NCBI GenBank assembly: GCA_038496675.1
Contig: CM076654.1
Coordinates: 8,414,347-8,478,346, forward strand
Origin: Rachycentron canadum
Lineage: Eukaryota > Chordata > Actinopteri > Carangiformes > Rachycentridae
Length of the DNA stretch: 64,000 nt
Direction: 5' to 3'
The notes below the pieces were generated by a model. That model was not told the origin of the DNA. It made no database searches and saw nothing but the letters and a program-made list of their open reading frames with translations. The position numbers were made by a program, and so were the translations under genes. Positions 25,202 through 35,999 of the stretch are shown piece after piece. Each line of letters begins with the position of its first letter. The first letter of the stretch is position 1.

Positions 25202-25312
25202 GAACAAATATGGGGTGCATTCATAGCTTGTACATATTGAAAAATTCTTTCTTCATAAAATAAAATAAAATTATACAAATTCACTAAGAAAAAAAAAGTC
25301 AAAATCAGAGTT

Positions 25313-28300
25313 TTAGAGAAAGAGTGGGGCGATGGCTGATAATACCAGCAGGGGGATAGCAGTGGGAATAGTGGTCATGGCGCTGTTACACAAGTCCCCT
25401 TCACAGCAATCCATGGGGCTTACACATTGAGAACGCGTTTGGCAGCCCTTAGTGATGAGACCTGTAAGACATGATGGGATATATCAGTTACCAGGCATCC
25501 AGTACAGTGACATCAGCTCAGATCCCATCTAATAGATAATATCTTTGAAATGCTCAATATTAGATATAAATGGTGTAGAAGAACAACTTACCATTCTCTT
25601 CAAGGGTGAAACAGTTGTTGAAGATGGCAGGACAAGTTAAGATCTTTGTGCAGGATGTAGGGTCAGGGGTTATACATGTGTAGCATCTTAATGTAGATGC
25701 TGTAAGGAAATACAGGATACTCTCACAAATGGTTTACAATAGTCAGTGTCATGTTAAAATATTTCTCTAATTTTAATTCAAGAAAAAAAAAAAGGAAAAT
25801 GAAAAGAAAACCCTCAGACCAGCAGGTATGGGTATGGGTGTAGGTATAGATGTAGTTGTGGGTATGACATCGTTACACAAGTCCCCTTCACAGCAATCCA
25901 TGGGGCTTACACATAGAGCACGGATTTGGCAGCCCTTAGTGATGAGACCTGTAAGACATGATGGGATATATCAGTTACCAGGCATCCAGTACAGTGACAT
26001 TAGCTCAGATCCCATCTAATAGATAATATCTTTGAAATGCTCAATATTAGATATAAATGGTGTAGAAGAACAACTTACCATTCTCTTCAAGGGTGAAACA
26101 GTTGTTGAAGATGGCAGGACAAGTTAAGATCTTTGTGCAGGATGTAGGGTCAGGGGTTATACATGTGTAGCATCTTAATGTAGATGCTGTAAGGAAATAC
26201 AGGATACTCTCACAAATGGTTTACAATAGTCAGTGTCATGTTAAAATATTTCTCTAATTTTAATTCAAGAAAAAAAAAAAGGAAAATGAAAAGAAAACCC
26301 TCAGACCAGCAGGTATGGGTATGGGTGTAGGTATAGATGTAGTTGTGGGTATGACATCGTTACACAAGTCCCCTTCACAGCAATCCATGGGGCTTACACA
26401 TAGAGCACGGATTTGGCAGCCCTTAGTGATGAGACCTGTAAGACATGATGGGATATATCAGTTACCAGGCATCCAGTACAGTGACATTAGCTCAGATCCC
26501 ATCTAATAGATAATATCTTTGAAATGCTCAATATTAGATATAAATGGTGTAGAAGAACAACTTACCATTCACTTCAAGGTTGAAACAGTTGTTGAAGATG
26601 GCAGGACAAGTTAAGATCTTTGTGCAGGATGTAGGGTCAGGGGTTATACATGTGTAGCATCTTAATGTAGATGCTGTAAGGAAATACAGGATAGTCTCAC
26701 AAATGGTTTAAAATAGTCAGTGTCATGTTAAAATATTTCTCTAATTTTAATTCAAGAAAAAAAAGGAAAATGAAAAGAAAACCCTCAGACAAGAAGGTAT
26801 GGGTGTAGGTATAGATGTAGTTGTGGGTATGACATCGTTACACAAGTCCCCTTCACAGCAATCGATGGGGCTGAAACATAGGCCACTGTCGTGGCAGCCT
26901 GTAATAGTGAAACCTGTAAAACATGATAGAGAGACCTGTTTCACCAATAACAAAACCACCAGGCATTCAGTACAGCAACATATTAGACTCCTGTCTGACA
27001 GATAATATATCTTTGAAACACTCAATCAACTCACCATTCAGTTTGAGGGTTAAGCATTTGCTGAAGAAGCCAGAACACTCTGTAGTGTTTGTACAGTCTT
27101 GAGGCTTGGTGGTTACACATGTGTAGCATGTTAATCCACATGCTATACAGAAAAACAAAATACTGTCACACATTGTTTAAAATAATCCAAACCTAAGGCT
27201 CATTATTCTTCCGTTTTCACCAAAAAAGGTAAAAAGCCTGAGTTAAAAACAGATTTTTCAACATTTCATAAAAAAGAAATATAGACTAGATTGAACTGGA
27301 GGCAGCTTGTTACTATCTTCAGGTTATACAGGACCCACCTGCTAATCCTCAGCCTCCCTTGCCCCTAAATCACTCTGTATTGAATACATTACAGTAAATA
27401 CATTGCAGTAAACACAGTACTGTGCAAAAGTCTTAGGCCACCATTAGAGTTGTCGTTTTAGCAATGATATAATGATATATATAATATATAATTATTTCTC
27501 AGTCTCTTTCATTAGAATACAACCAGAAAATACAGGAAATGTGTAGCAGTATTAAAAAAACAAAAATAAAATCTGAAAAAACAGCTTCTTTTGGCTAAAG
27601 TGGCAAGTATTTAGTGTGACCTGCCCTTACAGTTGAAGAATACCAGGAACCTGGCTCTTAAACCTAATGGAGCCATAATTATTGTCATTGCTAACACCTG
27701 TATTTGTATTTGACTATTTCATGTCAAAATGATGCTGTGAAAAAGGTCCATTACACCAGGTTTGTGCAAGACCTGCTTGAGCATTACATACACATCATAT
27801 GCACGTTTAACTCATTGGAAGCTGTTAATATGTATAAGACCAACTTTCATCAGTCTAGTCAAAATGCCAAATATCACAGAACTTGACATAAAATCATAGT
27901 TTTGCATCAGCAAGGCCGCTCTCAAAGGGAAATCAGCAAACAAACTGGATACTCAAGATGTGGTATTCAGGCTGTTACAAAGAAATATGAAGAATCAGGA
28001 GAGGTCAAAGACCAAAAAAGGACTGGAAGGACAAGAAAACTTTCAAAATCTGATGAGAGGTTTCCCAGAGTTTCTTCTTTGAGAGACCAGCAGAAGTCCA
28101 GTAAGGACTTCGCTCAGCATTTGGCAGCCTAATCGGGATGAAGCCAAGTTGATTCTTCTACAGTCTGAATAAGCTTGATCAGGAATGAGCTTTGTGAAAG
28201 GGCAGCAGCCAGGAAACCACTTTTTCTGAAGGGGAACAGGGTGAAAAAGGCTAAGATATGCTAAAGCTCAGAAAGATTGGAATAAAGATCAGTGGAAAAG

Positions 28301-29089
28301 AGGATTGTGGAATGACGTTTAAAATCTTTGGGTCCAATTGTTGGCAATATGTGAGAAGAAGAGTTGGAGAGAGATGAAGAATGAATGTTTGATGCCTTCG
28401 GTGAAACATGGTTGAGGCTCTGTCCTGGTTTGAGGCTGCATTTCTGTCAGTGTTTGTTGGTGATATTGTTTGAATTGATGGGATCATGATTCTAACAAGT
28501 ACAGACAGGTGTTAATTCATCATGCTATTCATTCTGTAAAACAGCTGATTGGGAATAGTTTTATTTTTCAGCACAATCATATTTAGAAAGAAAAACAGCT
28601 GATAAAACACTGACAGTCATGGACCGACCTCCACAGAGTTCAGACCTGATCATTATAGAGGTGGTATGGAATCAGCTGGACAGAGAAAGAAATAAAAGAG
28701 CCTAAATCTAAAAGAAGCCTGGTATAATATACCAGAAAATTACTTTAGAAAATTTCAGGACAGTCTCCCCAATAGTTCAAGATGTGGAAATAAATATGGA
28801 TGATCATTAAAACCAACTAAACCAACAAATCTAGTGGAGATCTTTGCACAATACTGTACATACAAGATTTGGTATAGTTTAGTTTGTATTCTTATTTTGT
28901 TGTTACTGTACCAGAAACATGGTGCTCCTGGTCTCTGTTACATTCAATAAAGCAAAATCAATTAAATAAAATGCCCCAACCTCTCAGATATTTGCCATGG
29001 CCTCAAAGCCACAACAATTTAATATTAAAATGATTCTTACCTGTGGACAGAGTCATAGCCCAAATCGTCACGACTCCATAAAACTGCAT
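25313..29089 (-). CDS. Multi-domain Ly6/uPAR protein B: four tandem LU domains, predicted 336 aa
   Basis: One signal-peptide exon (29089-29041, MQFYGVVTIWAMTLST) is followed by four exon-2/exon-3 pairs: 27142-27035 + 26913-26791, 26673-26566 + 26435-26307, 26186-26079 + 25948-25820, and 25699-25592 + 25461-25313. Every exon 2 is 108 nt with phase-1 borders. Each pair encodes a ten-cysteine LU domain (CYTC ... CCEGDLCN). Only the last pair ends in a GPI-type tail (LLVLSAIAPLFL). The first three end in Thr/Pro linkers (PTTTSIPTPI) and then a weak phase-1 donor GTCTGA, keeping length divisible by three (123, 129, 129 nt). Read through, this gives a chain of four LU domains, one more than uPAR. 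Alternatively the pairs are alternative terminal cassettes, or some copies are unused. Linkage of exons is inference. Confidence 0.62.
25461..26435. repeat. 487-bp tandem duplication inside Ly6 gene B
   Basis: Positions 25461-25947 and 25948-26434 are nearly identical by eye. Landmarks (CCTGTAAGACATGATGGG, exon borders, identical 63-codon antisense ORFs starting at 25828 and 26315) repeat with an offset of exactly 487. The unit covers exon 2, the 120-nt linking intron and the linker-type exon 3, that is, one LU-domain equivalent. An assembly duplication must be excluded. Confidence 0.9.
27414..28859 (+). mobile_element. Degenerate Tc1/mariner-type transposon in intron 1 of Ly6 gene B
   Basis: Left end ACAGTACTGTGCAAAAGTC at 27414 and right end TTTGCACAATACTGTACA at about 28843-28860 form imperfect terminal inverted repeats. 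The interior (27902-28132) encodes a transposase helix-turn-helix relic (GRSQREISKQTGYSRCGIQ and GEVKDQKRTGRTRKLS). Near 28628-28669 there is a decayed counterpart of the SPDLNPIENVW motif. Frames are broken, so it is inactive. It sits antisense to the Ly6 gene and lengthens its first intron. Confidence 0.85.
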
Positions 29090-30420
29090 AGTAAACAGAG
29101 AGGAAAAAATGTTTATCAACCTTGTGAAAGGAGAACTGTGCAGCGGAAGTGTTCTTTTCCAAAACCCTTTGTATACTATCAAACTTCTGAGTCCTCTTTG
29201 TGAACTAGAACAAGGTCTATATTCTCAAAAAGTATGTGAATGCAGATCAACCTCATTATCCTCTTGGGAACAATGTAAATTATTACAGTGATATGATATG
29301 GAAATCGTCTTTAGTTGTATCTACAACCTCAGCGATTTATTGAAGTGATATGATATTGAAATCAGCTTAACTTTATTTGTGCAATAGGGACCAGGATGTA
29401 AATGTTGCAGTCATGATTGTCTCACAGCAACCTCCAACATTTTACACTGAAACAAAAGAGATCATTTAAGGAAGTTCTTCATTTCAGTTTGCTCACCCAA
29501 AAGAAGTTATATATAGTTATTATATATAGAAGTTATTTTGAGTGAATCAGCTGGTATCGACTCTGCCTCTGAGTCGAGTCAAGATTGTTGGTACAGAGTC
29601 AGCTGCAGTGTCAGCAGCGGGCTTATACAGCTATGGTAAGCGCCAAAAAGAAACATGTCACTGAGTCACTACCTGCACTGCTTCAAGTGAGCTAAACTGT
29701 GTCTCAGATTATTTGAGTGAGTTTTTAAGTGTTTGCAGTTGTTACCCTTTCATTAAGGAGCTAATATCTCCTGTCATTGCTAAGCTGATGCTTCCCATTA
29801 GAACCTGGCAATATTAATAATTCAGGTAGTTCAGTTCACTCTTCTTGACTGTCCCCAGGATGTGAAATATTTGATGGCAAATGGTCTTCTTTGGCTCCTT
29901 CGACACCATCAACATATAACACCTCTGGAGCCCTAGACCTTCAGCCCTATGCTCAGGCCAAAAACCTCTGTGTCATCTTTGATTCAGCTTTAAAATTTGA
30001 CAAACACATCTGTTGCTATTTCCAGCTACTCAAATCATTCCTCTCCTTTAATCATCTTAAATTAAAATAATAAAACTCTTCATTTTAGGACAGCAATACT
30101 CCCCATACTCCCATATAGGGATATAAGGTGTCGCTCCCTGATTTTGTAGCTTAATTTTAAATTTTAATGTTAAAAATGTCTTTTTGCAATGGATCAACTG
30201 CAGAGTAGACAGAGTAATCTGCTTCCTGTTTACTCAAGGTCTTGCATGTCCAGTGTACATGAATGGTCACGTGACATAGGTTTTCAGGTGTTGTGGTACA
30301 GAGGGAGGTTGTTTCTGATATGGAGGAGTTCGGTTTCGTCACTCGTCTTTCAGTATGACTATAACAAAGCCCCTTGATGTGTAGTAATTGCTGAAGTGAG
30401 AGAGCTGAAGCAGAGCTGAA
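29090..30420. other. Spacer between Ly6 genes B and C
   Basis: Holds a LINE reverse-transcriptase fragment (about 29860-30070) and no Ly6 exon. A weak TATA-like TATACAAAG (minus strand, about 29168-29176) lies some 85 nt above the gene B ATG, similar in position to the TATA box of gene A. Confidence 0.5.
29860..30070 (+). mobile_element. Non-LTR retrotransposon (LINE) fragment
   Basis: One frame reads LDLQPYAQAKNLCVIFDSAL, then KFDKHICCYFQLLKSFL, which matches the conserved segment after the catalytic box of LINE reverse transcriptases (typically VRNLGVIFDS.L.FD.HI). It is a short fragment without start, end or catalytic motif. Confidence 0.65.
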
Positions 30421-30424
30421 GGAA

Positions 30425-30439
30425 TTTATTGAATTTATT
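30425..30439 (-). terminator. Twin poly(A) signals of Ly6 gene C
   Basis: Two TTTATT motifs (30425-30430 and 30434-30439) read AATAAA on the minus strand about 115-130 nt past the stop codon. Confidence 0.6.
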
Positions 30440-30554
30440 GAACAAATATCAATCAGTATTCATTCACAACTTTTACATATTTGAAAACTCTTTATTCTTT
30501 CTCTTCTCGAGTTTTACAAATTTGGTAGGGAAAAAGTGAGTTAAATCCAGAGTC

Positions 30555-31419
30555 TCAGAGAAAGAGTGTGATGATGGCTGAGGATAGCAGCAAGAAGATG
30601 GCACTGGGACCAGTGGGAATGGCACTGTTACACAAGTTCCCTTCACAGCAAACATTGGTAACTGGACAGAGATCAGCCTTTTTGCAGCCCTTCGTGATGA
30701 AACCTGTAAGACATGGAAAAACCTCACTTTCAATAATGCAGCAAGACATCAGCTCAAAGCCCATGGTATTGACAATATCTTTGCTCAATATTAGAAGATT
30801 TTAAAACTTCTGGTGTGAAAGAACAACTACTTACCGGCCAGTTCGATAGAAAAACAACGGTTGGAGTCAGAACAGACTATGGATTCTTGGCAGGATTCAC
30901 GGTCGGTGGTTGCACATGTGTAGCATAATAATCCACATGCTAACCAGAAAAACAAAACACTGTCACATATTGTTGAATATACTCTAAACCCAAGGTTCAG
31001 TGTTTTTTAGATTTTCCACAAAAAAATATAAACTATAAAAACCCAGAGTTATTACAGATTTTGAACATATATCACATCCAAAAAAGTGTTATTTATTGCA
31101 AAAGGGATTATTAATCCTGAGGCTCTCTGGTCCTTTGTACCATTATAAATCAGACTTTCAATTTTCCTTATACTTTATTTTGGATTCTCTCAGTTAATCT
31201 GCCAGAAATAGTTCCCCAGCTGCTCTCATTAGTTATATCCAACATTTTTAAAGCAAAATCGATTAAATAAAACAGCGTTATCTCTCAGATATTTGCCATG
31301 GCCTAAGAGGTGCAACAAATTTATGTTAAAATGTTCATCTAACACACACATGACTATAATTGATTCTTACCTGTGGACAGAGTCATAACCAGAATTGTCA
31401 GAATGCCACAAAGCTGCAT
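30555..31419 (-). CDS. Ly6/uPAR-family GPI-type surface protein C (100 aa, 3 exons)
   Basis: Exons (descending): 31419-31371, 30939-30835, 30703-30555, phase-1 introns. Exon 1 is a signal peptide (MQLCGILTILVMTLST). Exon 2 (105 nt, one codon shorter than its neighbours) gives CGLLCYTCATTDRESC and SNRCFSIEL. Exon 3 gives GCKKADLC, the signature CCEGNLCNSAIPTGPS, and a hydrophobic GPI-type tail (AIFLLLSSAIITLFL). The 3' part is very close to genes A and D, showing recent common origin. It has the full set of ten LU cysteines. The ligand is unknown. Confidence 0.86.
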
Positions 31420-32400
31420 TGTGAACAGAGAGAAAAATATGTGAGAAGAGAATAAAAATATTCGGTTTGCCAAGTATGAGTCCTCTCTGAGAGAGCTCGA
31501 ATAGGGTCTATATCCTCAAAAAGACTCCTCCCTTGTACTGGAGCCTAAAGTTACGGCATTATTCCCAAGGCATTTAGCTTAGTAAAGTGATGTGATATGG
31601 AAATCATCTTTAGTAGCAGTTGAAATCTTGTCAGTGTGACAGGGATCAGGGTGTACGGGTTGCATTAGGGACTGACATTCATAGCTATAGCAACCTCTGA
31701 CATTTGAGATTCAACATATTAAAATCTATGTAGAAATTATAAAAATAACTTTTGTGAAAATGTTGTGACATATTTATTATTTGCAGGAGTTTGTCTCCAA
31801 TTCTGCCTGAAAGACATATGAATCATACATTTTTGGAAATGTTTCACCTACTTTGGTCGTCAACATCTCTACTAGATCTGTTGATATTATTCTTTACACC
31901 GGTGCCATTTTGTGACCATCTGGAGGTAGCAAGTATGAAATGATAAGGGGAAGTGTGTCTTCAGTGAGTGAATGATATATTAATGTATCTTTGTGTCGCT
32001 GTGAATGTTTGCTGTATAATAAAAGTATACTGACAAAAAATATAAAATCTCATTTTCTGTTTACCATGTTTTGAAAGTTACTTTAAGTTAAAAATTATGC
32101 AGAATGAAATGATCTCATGAATACTGGAGGGGTTTCTAAAGCTGAAGGGTTTACTGTGATTTTTGTCAACTCAAACAAAAATAAGTAGTCATTGATATGA
32201 TAAAACAAAAATCTCCATAACTGTAGAACATTTTCAGGGAAGAGTCGCAACATGCATGAATGTATCTTTGTTTAAGACCCTAAACAAATTGGCTCATGTC
32301 ACCTGTAACTAACAAAACTCTCACTCTTTAACTATAGGGTGTATTTGTGCCTAGGTATAGCTACCTATACACAGTATGTTCAATTATTTTTTTGGCAGTG
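31420..32400. other. Upstream flank of Ly6 gene C
   Basis: No gene is seen. It carries the block shared with the flank of gene A (see 23600-25190). No clear TATA box could be assigned to gene C. Confidence 0.45.
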
Positions 32401-32440
32401 TATAAACAGAACATTTTCTCCAGTTCATCTATAATTAGTG

Positions 32441-33870
32441 TCAATTCACATAGGAAACTAAATGGAAAATAATTAGAAAATATATGGAGACATAAAAATG
32501 ACCAAAGTGTCACTTAGATTTCACCATAATTTAATGCTTACAAGAGATTTGCTTAAAGTAAAGAAAAAAAGATGCTTAAATCATTGGTCCTAAATTGTAT
32601 CTTAGAAACGTGTAGGAAAGTAAAATTAGACCCTGGTGTGTCAGAAGACTCTACAAAGTACAGAAAGTAAAAAAGAAAATCATGAGTTATTTAGCAAGAA
32701 ACTGCTGATGGAAGATGTATTTTTTGCTGCTGATAGTTTTATACATTTCAAAAACAAAGAGTAATGTTATTATTTTTTGATAAAGTTTGAGGAGACTGAG
32801 TGTGTGCCTCAGCCAACAAAAGGAACATTTCCTTCTCAGTGATCAAAAGATGCAGACATGGAAATAAATGTAAATTGCAGTGAAATGAATGAAGGCAAAA
32901 TTCCATTTAGCTGCTTTAGTTTCAGGTTTCTCATACTGTGCCTGTGGATCAAGGTCAAAATAAAAAACAAAACAAAAAACAAACTCATCTTACAGAATGG
33001 TTATAACAAAGCCCCTTGATGTGTAGTAAGTGTTGAAGTGAATTGGGGTGATTTATTCAACAAATATGGATCTGTATAAGTGTCAATTCACACAGGGAAC
33101 TAAATGGAAAATAATTAGAAATATATGGAGACATAAAAATGACCAAAGTGTCACTTATATTTCATCATCATTTAATGTTTACAATAGATTTGCTTTCAGT
33201 GGAAAAAAAAAAGAAAAAAAAAAAGCCAAAATCATTGGTCCCACATTGTATCTTTGAAATGTGTAGGAGAGTAAAATTAGACCCTGGTGTGTCAGAAGAC
33301 TCAAGAAAGTACATGCTATCTGAGCTATACATTAAATCATGAGCTACTTAACAAGAAACTGCTGATGGAAGATGTATTTTTTGCCGCTGATAGTTTTATT
33401 CATTTCAAAAACAAAGAGTAATATTATTTTTTTTGATAAAGTTTGAGGAGACTGAGTGTGTGCCTCAGCCAACAAAAGGAACATTTCCTTCTCAGTGATC
33501 AAAAGATGCAGACATGGAAATAAATGTAAATTGCAGTGAAATGAATGAAGGCAAAATTGCATTTAGCTGCTTTAGTTTCAGGTTTCTCATACTGTGCCTG
33601 TGGATCAAGGTTAGCATAAAAAACAAAACAAAAAACAAACTCATCTTACAGAATGGTTATAACAAAGCCCCTTGATGTGTAGTAAGTGTTGAAGTGAATT
33701 GGGGTGATTTATTGAACAAATATGGATCTGTATAAGTGTCAATTCACACAGGGAACTGAATGGAAAATAATTAGAAATATATGGAGACATAAAATGACCA
33801 AAGTGTCACTTTTATTTCATCACCATTTAATGCTTACAATAGATTTGCTTTCAGTGAAAAAGAAAAACTG
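32441..33870. repeat. Tandem array of about 650-bp units derived from Ly6 3' flank
   Basis: The landmark TCAATTCACA(C/T)AGG recurs at 32441, 33083 and 33739 (offsets 642 and 656). TTATAACAAAGCCCCTTGAT recurs at 33001 and 33657 and also occurs near 30359 behind gene C. Each unit contains the Ly6 3'-end block TTTATT(C/G)AACAAATATGG, but no LU exon is present. The units look like copied 3' flanks without genes. ORFs in them are repeated noise. Confidence 0.8.
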
Positions 33871-34039
33871 ATGACATAGAGGGTGCTGTTTGCTCTGCAA
33901 TTTACATTTACAGTACATCGCTTTCACCATTTCCATACAGTAGCCTGTCCCCATTATTGTGTCTATTGCTGAGGCACATCAACAGGCTCCTTATTTCTCC
34001 TGTGTTAATCCCCAGGTTCAACAGCTCTCACTGATTAAC

Positions 34040-34130
34040 CCAAACATGCATGTCTTTTGACTGTGGGAGGACAGGAAGAACATGCGAACACAGAGGACTT
34101 TCTCTACACAGAATGGCCCCAGGTCTGGGA
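34040..34130 (+). repeat. Fragment of a common fish interspersed repeat
   Basis: CATGCATGTCTTTTGACTGT followed by GGGAGGACAGGAAGAACATG is a worn copy of the same module seen at 50585-50830 and, inverted, at about 34920-35010. Confidence 0.6.
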
Positions 34131-34305
34131 ATTTTCATATGAAAGCTTTTTTTTTTTCATTGTCTGTAAATAGCATAAGCATAAATGACAGCATAACATT
34201 CAGGGATATTGTGGTTGTCTTATGTTGATGGTCTAATATAGTTGGTGAAGGTACAGGGGGATGCTACTGAATTACACTATTGATTTTAATACAGAAAAGT
34301 TGTAT

Positions 34306-34311
34306 TTATTT
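34306..34311 (-). terminator. Poly(A) signal of Ly6 gene D
   Basis: TTTATT (AATAAA on the minus strand) 80 nt beyond the stop codon of gene D. Confidence 0.55.
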
Positions 34312-34390
34312 GTAAAAAGTTGTGCAAAAGCCTGAAAAAAATGCAGCACAGAAGCAACATAATATTCTCAGCTGTAGCTGTTCCAAAGCC

Positions 34391-35470
34391 TCAGAGAAGG
34401 AGTTTGATGATGGCTGAAGATACCAAGAGGATGATGACGCTGGGGCCAGTTGGGTTGGTACTGTTACACAAGTTCCCCTCACAGCAAGCAATGGCACCTC
34501 CACATGCTATACTGCTTTGGCAGCCCTTGGTAACCATGCTGTAACCTGCTAGACATGATAGAAACACATAGAAACCAGTCGTCAAACCATATTGTGTTGT
34601 GTATTGCAGCCACTGGGCATTTCGCACAAACAGCATATTGTATCAGCTGTTTGATGATTGATATATGTTTGTAATTCCCACTATTAGCTAAGGAAGCATC
34701 TGATGTGAAAAAAACAACTTACCCTCTATTTTGAGAGAGAAGCAGCGGTTGAAGATTACGGGACAAGATTTGGTGTCGATGCAGGATTTGGGGTCGGCGG
34801 CTGTGCATGTGTAGCATCTTAATCCACACACTGCAGAGAGACACACAACACAGCTGTTGAAGATGCGCTGCATATTACTGGAGTGTTACCTCAGTCTGAT
34901 CACTTATTGTTTTGAACACAATGTTTGGTGGGGCTCTCCGTTTGAACGCCGGGCCTGGGGTCTTCCTGTGTGGAGTATGTACAAGTACTGCTGCTTCCTC
35001 CCACAGTCTAAAGATCATCCACAAGAGAAATGAAACTAACCCAGTGCAGGAATTCATCAAAATTTACTAAAAAAGAGGATGTTTCTTAGCTATAGACATG
35101 GAGGAGTGAAAAAGGAAGGGTTAGTTAAATCAAGATTTTTAGGTTTAGGCACAATAACTACTTTGTTAAGTTTAGGAAAAGACCTTGGTTAAATTGTACT
35201 CTCTAAGCCTAAACTGTCGTTTTTACTTTTTATTTTGCTTTTTGTAAGAATTAAACGAACAAGATATAACGTGTTACTTACTGCTTCCAGTCTAAATGTA
35301 AAGTTAAAATAATCCACTTCATGCTTTCTCTTTCCATTTCTGACACCATCTCCTCTCGATTTTTTTTTTCGTATGACATTTTAAACCTCAACACATTTCT
35401 CTAAGTGGAAATATTTGTTCTTACCTGCAGACAGAGTCATAAACAGGATCAGACCTGTGTAAGGTTGCAT
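34391..35470 (-). CDS. Ly6/uPAR-family GPI-type surface protein D (102 aa, 3 exons)
   Basis: Exons (descending): 35470-35425, 34830-34723, 34545-34391, phase-1 introns. Signal peptide MQPYTGLILFMTLSA. Exon 2 gives VCGLRCYTCTAADPKSC and a C-rich middle ending in CFSLKIEG. Exon 3 gives GCQSSIACGGAIACCEGNLC and a hydrophobic tail (VIILLVSSAIIKLLL) of GPI type. The exon 3 acceptor was chosen at the second of two AGs (TAGCAG|GTTAC) because it restores phase and the family GY/GF start. The gene stands head to head with msh3, 529 bp between the two ATGs. Ligand and tissue are unknown. Confidence 0.85.
34920..35010 (-). repeat. Inverted fragment of the same fish interspersed repeat
   Basis: Plus-strand GTCTTCCTGTGTGGAGTATG and GCTTCCTCCCACAGTCTAAA are the reverse complement of the module at 50585-50830. 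It lies in intron 1 of Ly6 gene D. Confidence 0.6.
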
Positions 35471-35779
35471 CGTGACTGTCGAGTTTGTTAATCAAACACG
35501 TGGGAGTTGGAGAGAAGTCTTCCTCCTTCAGTAGAACTCAGTAGACAGTGGCGTTTCCTCACAAAAGCTCCTTTTAAGTGATCTGAATAATGGGAGCCCT
35601 GAAGTGACCTCATTGTCTTTGGGTATATTAACATTTTACAGGATTGAAGACAACAACTTTACGCTGTTAGATAGACTATGTCTAAGATTAAATATTTTTC
35701 ACTTCTTGTCCTACACGTTGTCCTGACAAATTTAGGAAAAAAAAAAAAAAACCCTTCATTTTCCCTCCTTAATTTGCAT

Positions 35780-35999
35780 CCCGCAACACTCAGAAAACAC
35801 CTCGCGTCCTTTTGCTTGACTCGGCGTCATTGCGTCATTGATGCGTCTGCGTGACCTCAGCACATGCGACGCAGTGTTTTGAAAAGCCGGGCAGCTGAAG
35901 CTAGAGCCCGACGCTGCGCCGAACCGATGCGCTCGGCGTCTGCACGGGTTTCTGAACATCTGTCCCCGCGTTTCACCTCAAACAAGAGCAAACGAGAGG
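35780..35999 (+). promoter_or_regulatory. msh3 promoter / 5' leader region
   Basis: CpG-containing, TATA-less stretch with two adjacent GCGTCATT octamers (35824-35831 and 35832-35839), which on the minus strand read TGACGCAA-like CRE/ATF sites. Two upstream ATGs, at 35841 and 35864, precede the msh3 start. The same 530 bp separates msh3 from divergent Ly6 gene D, so it may serve both. Confidence 0.5.

Noticed and set aside
33048..33562. Short ORFs between Ly6 genes C and D
   Set aside because: They fall in the 650-bp tandem units and lack any LU cysteine pattern.
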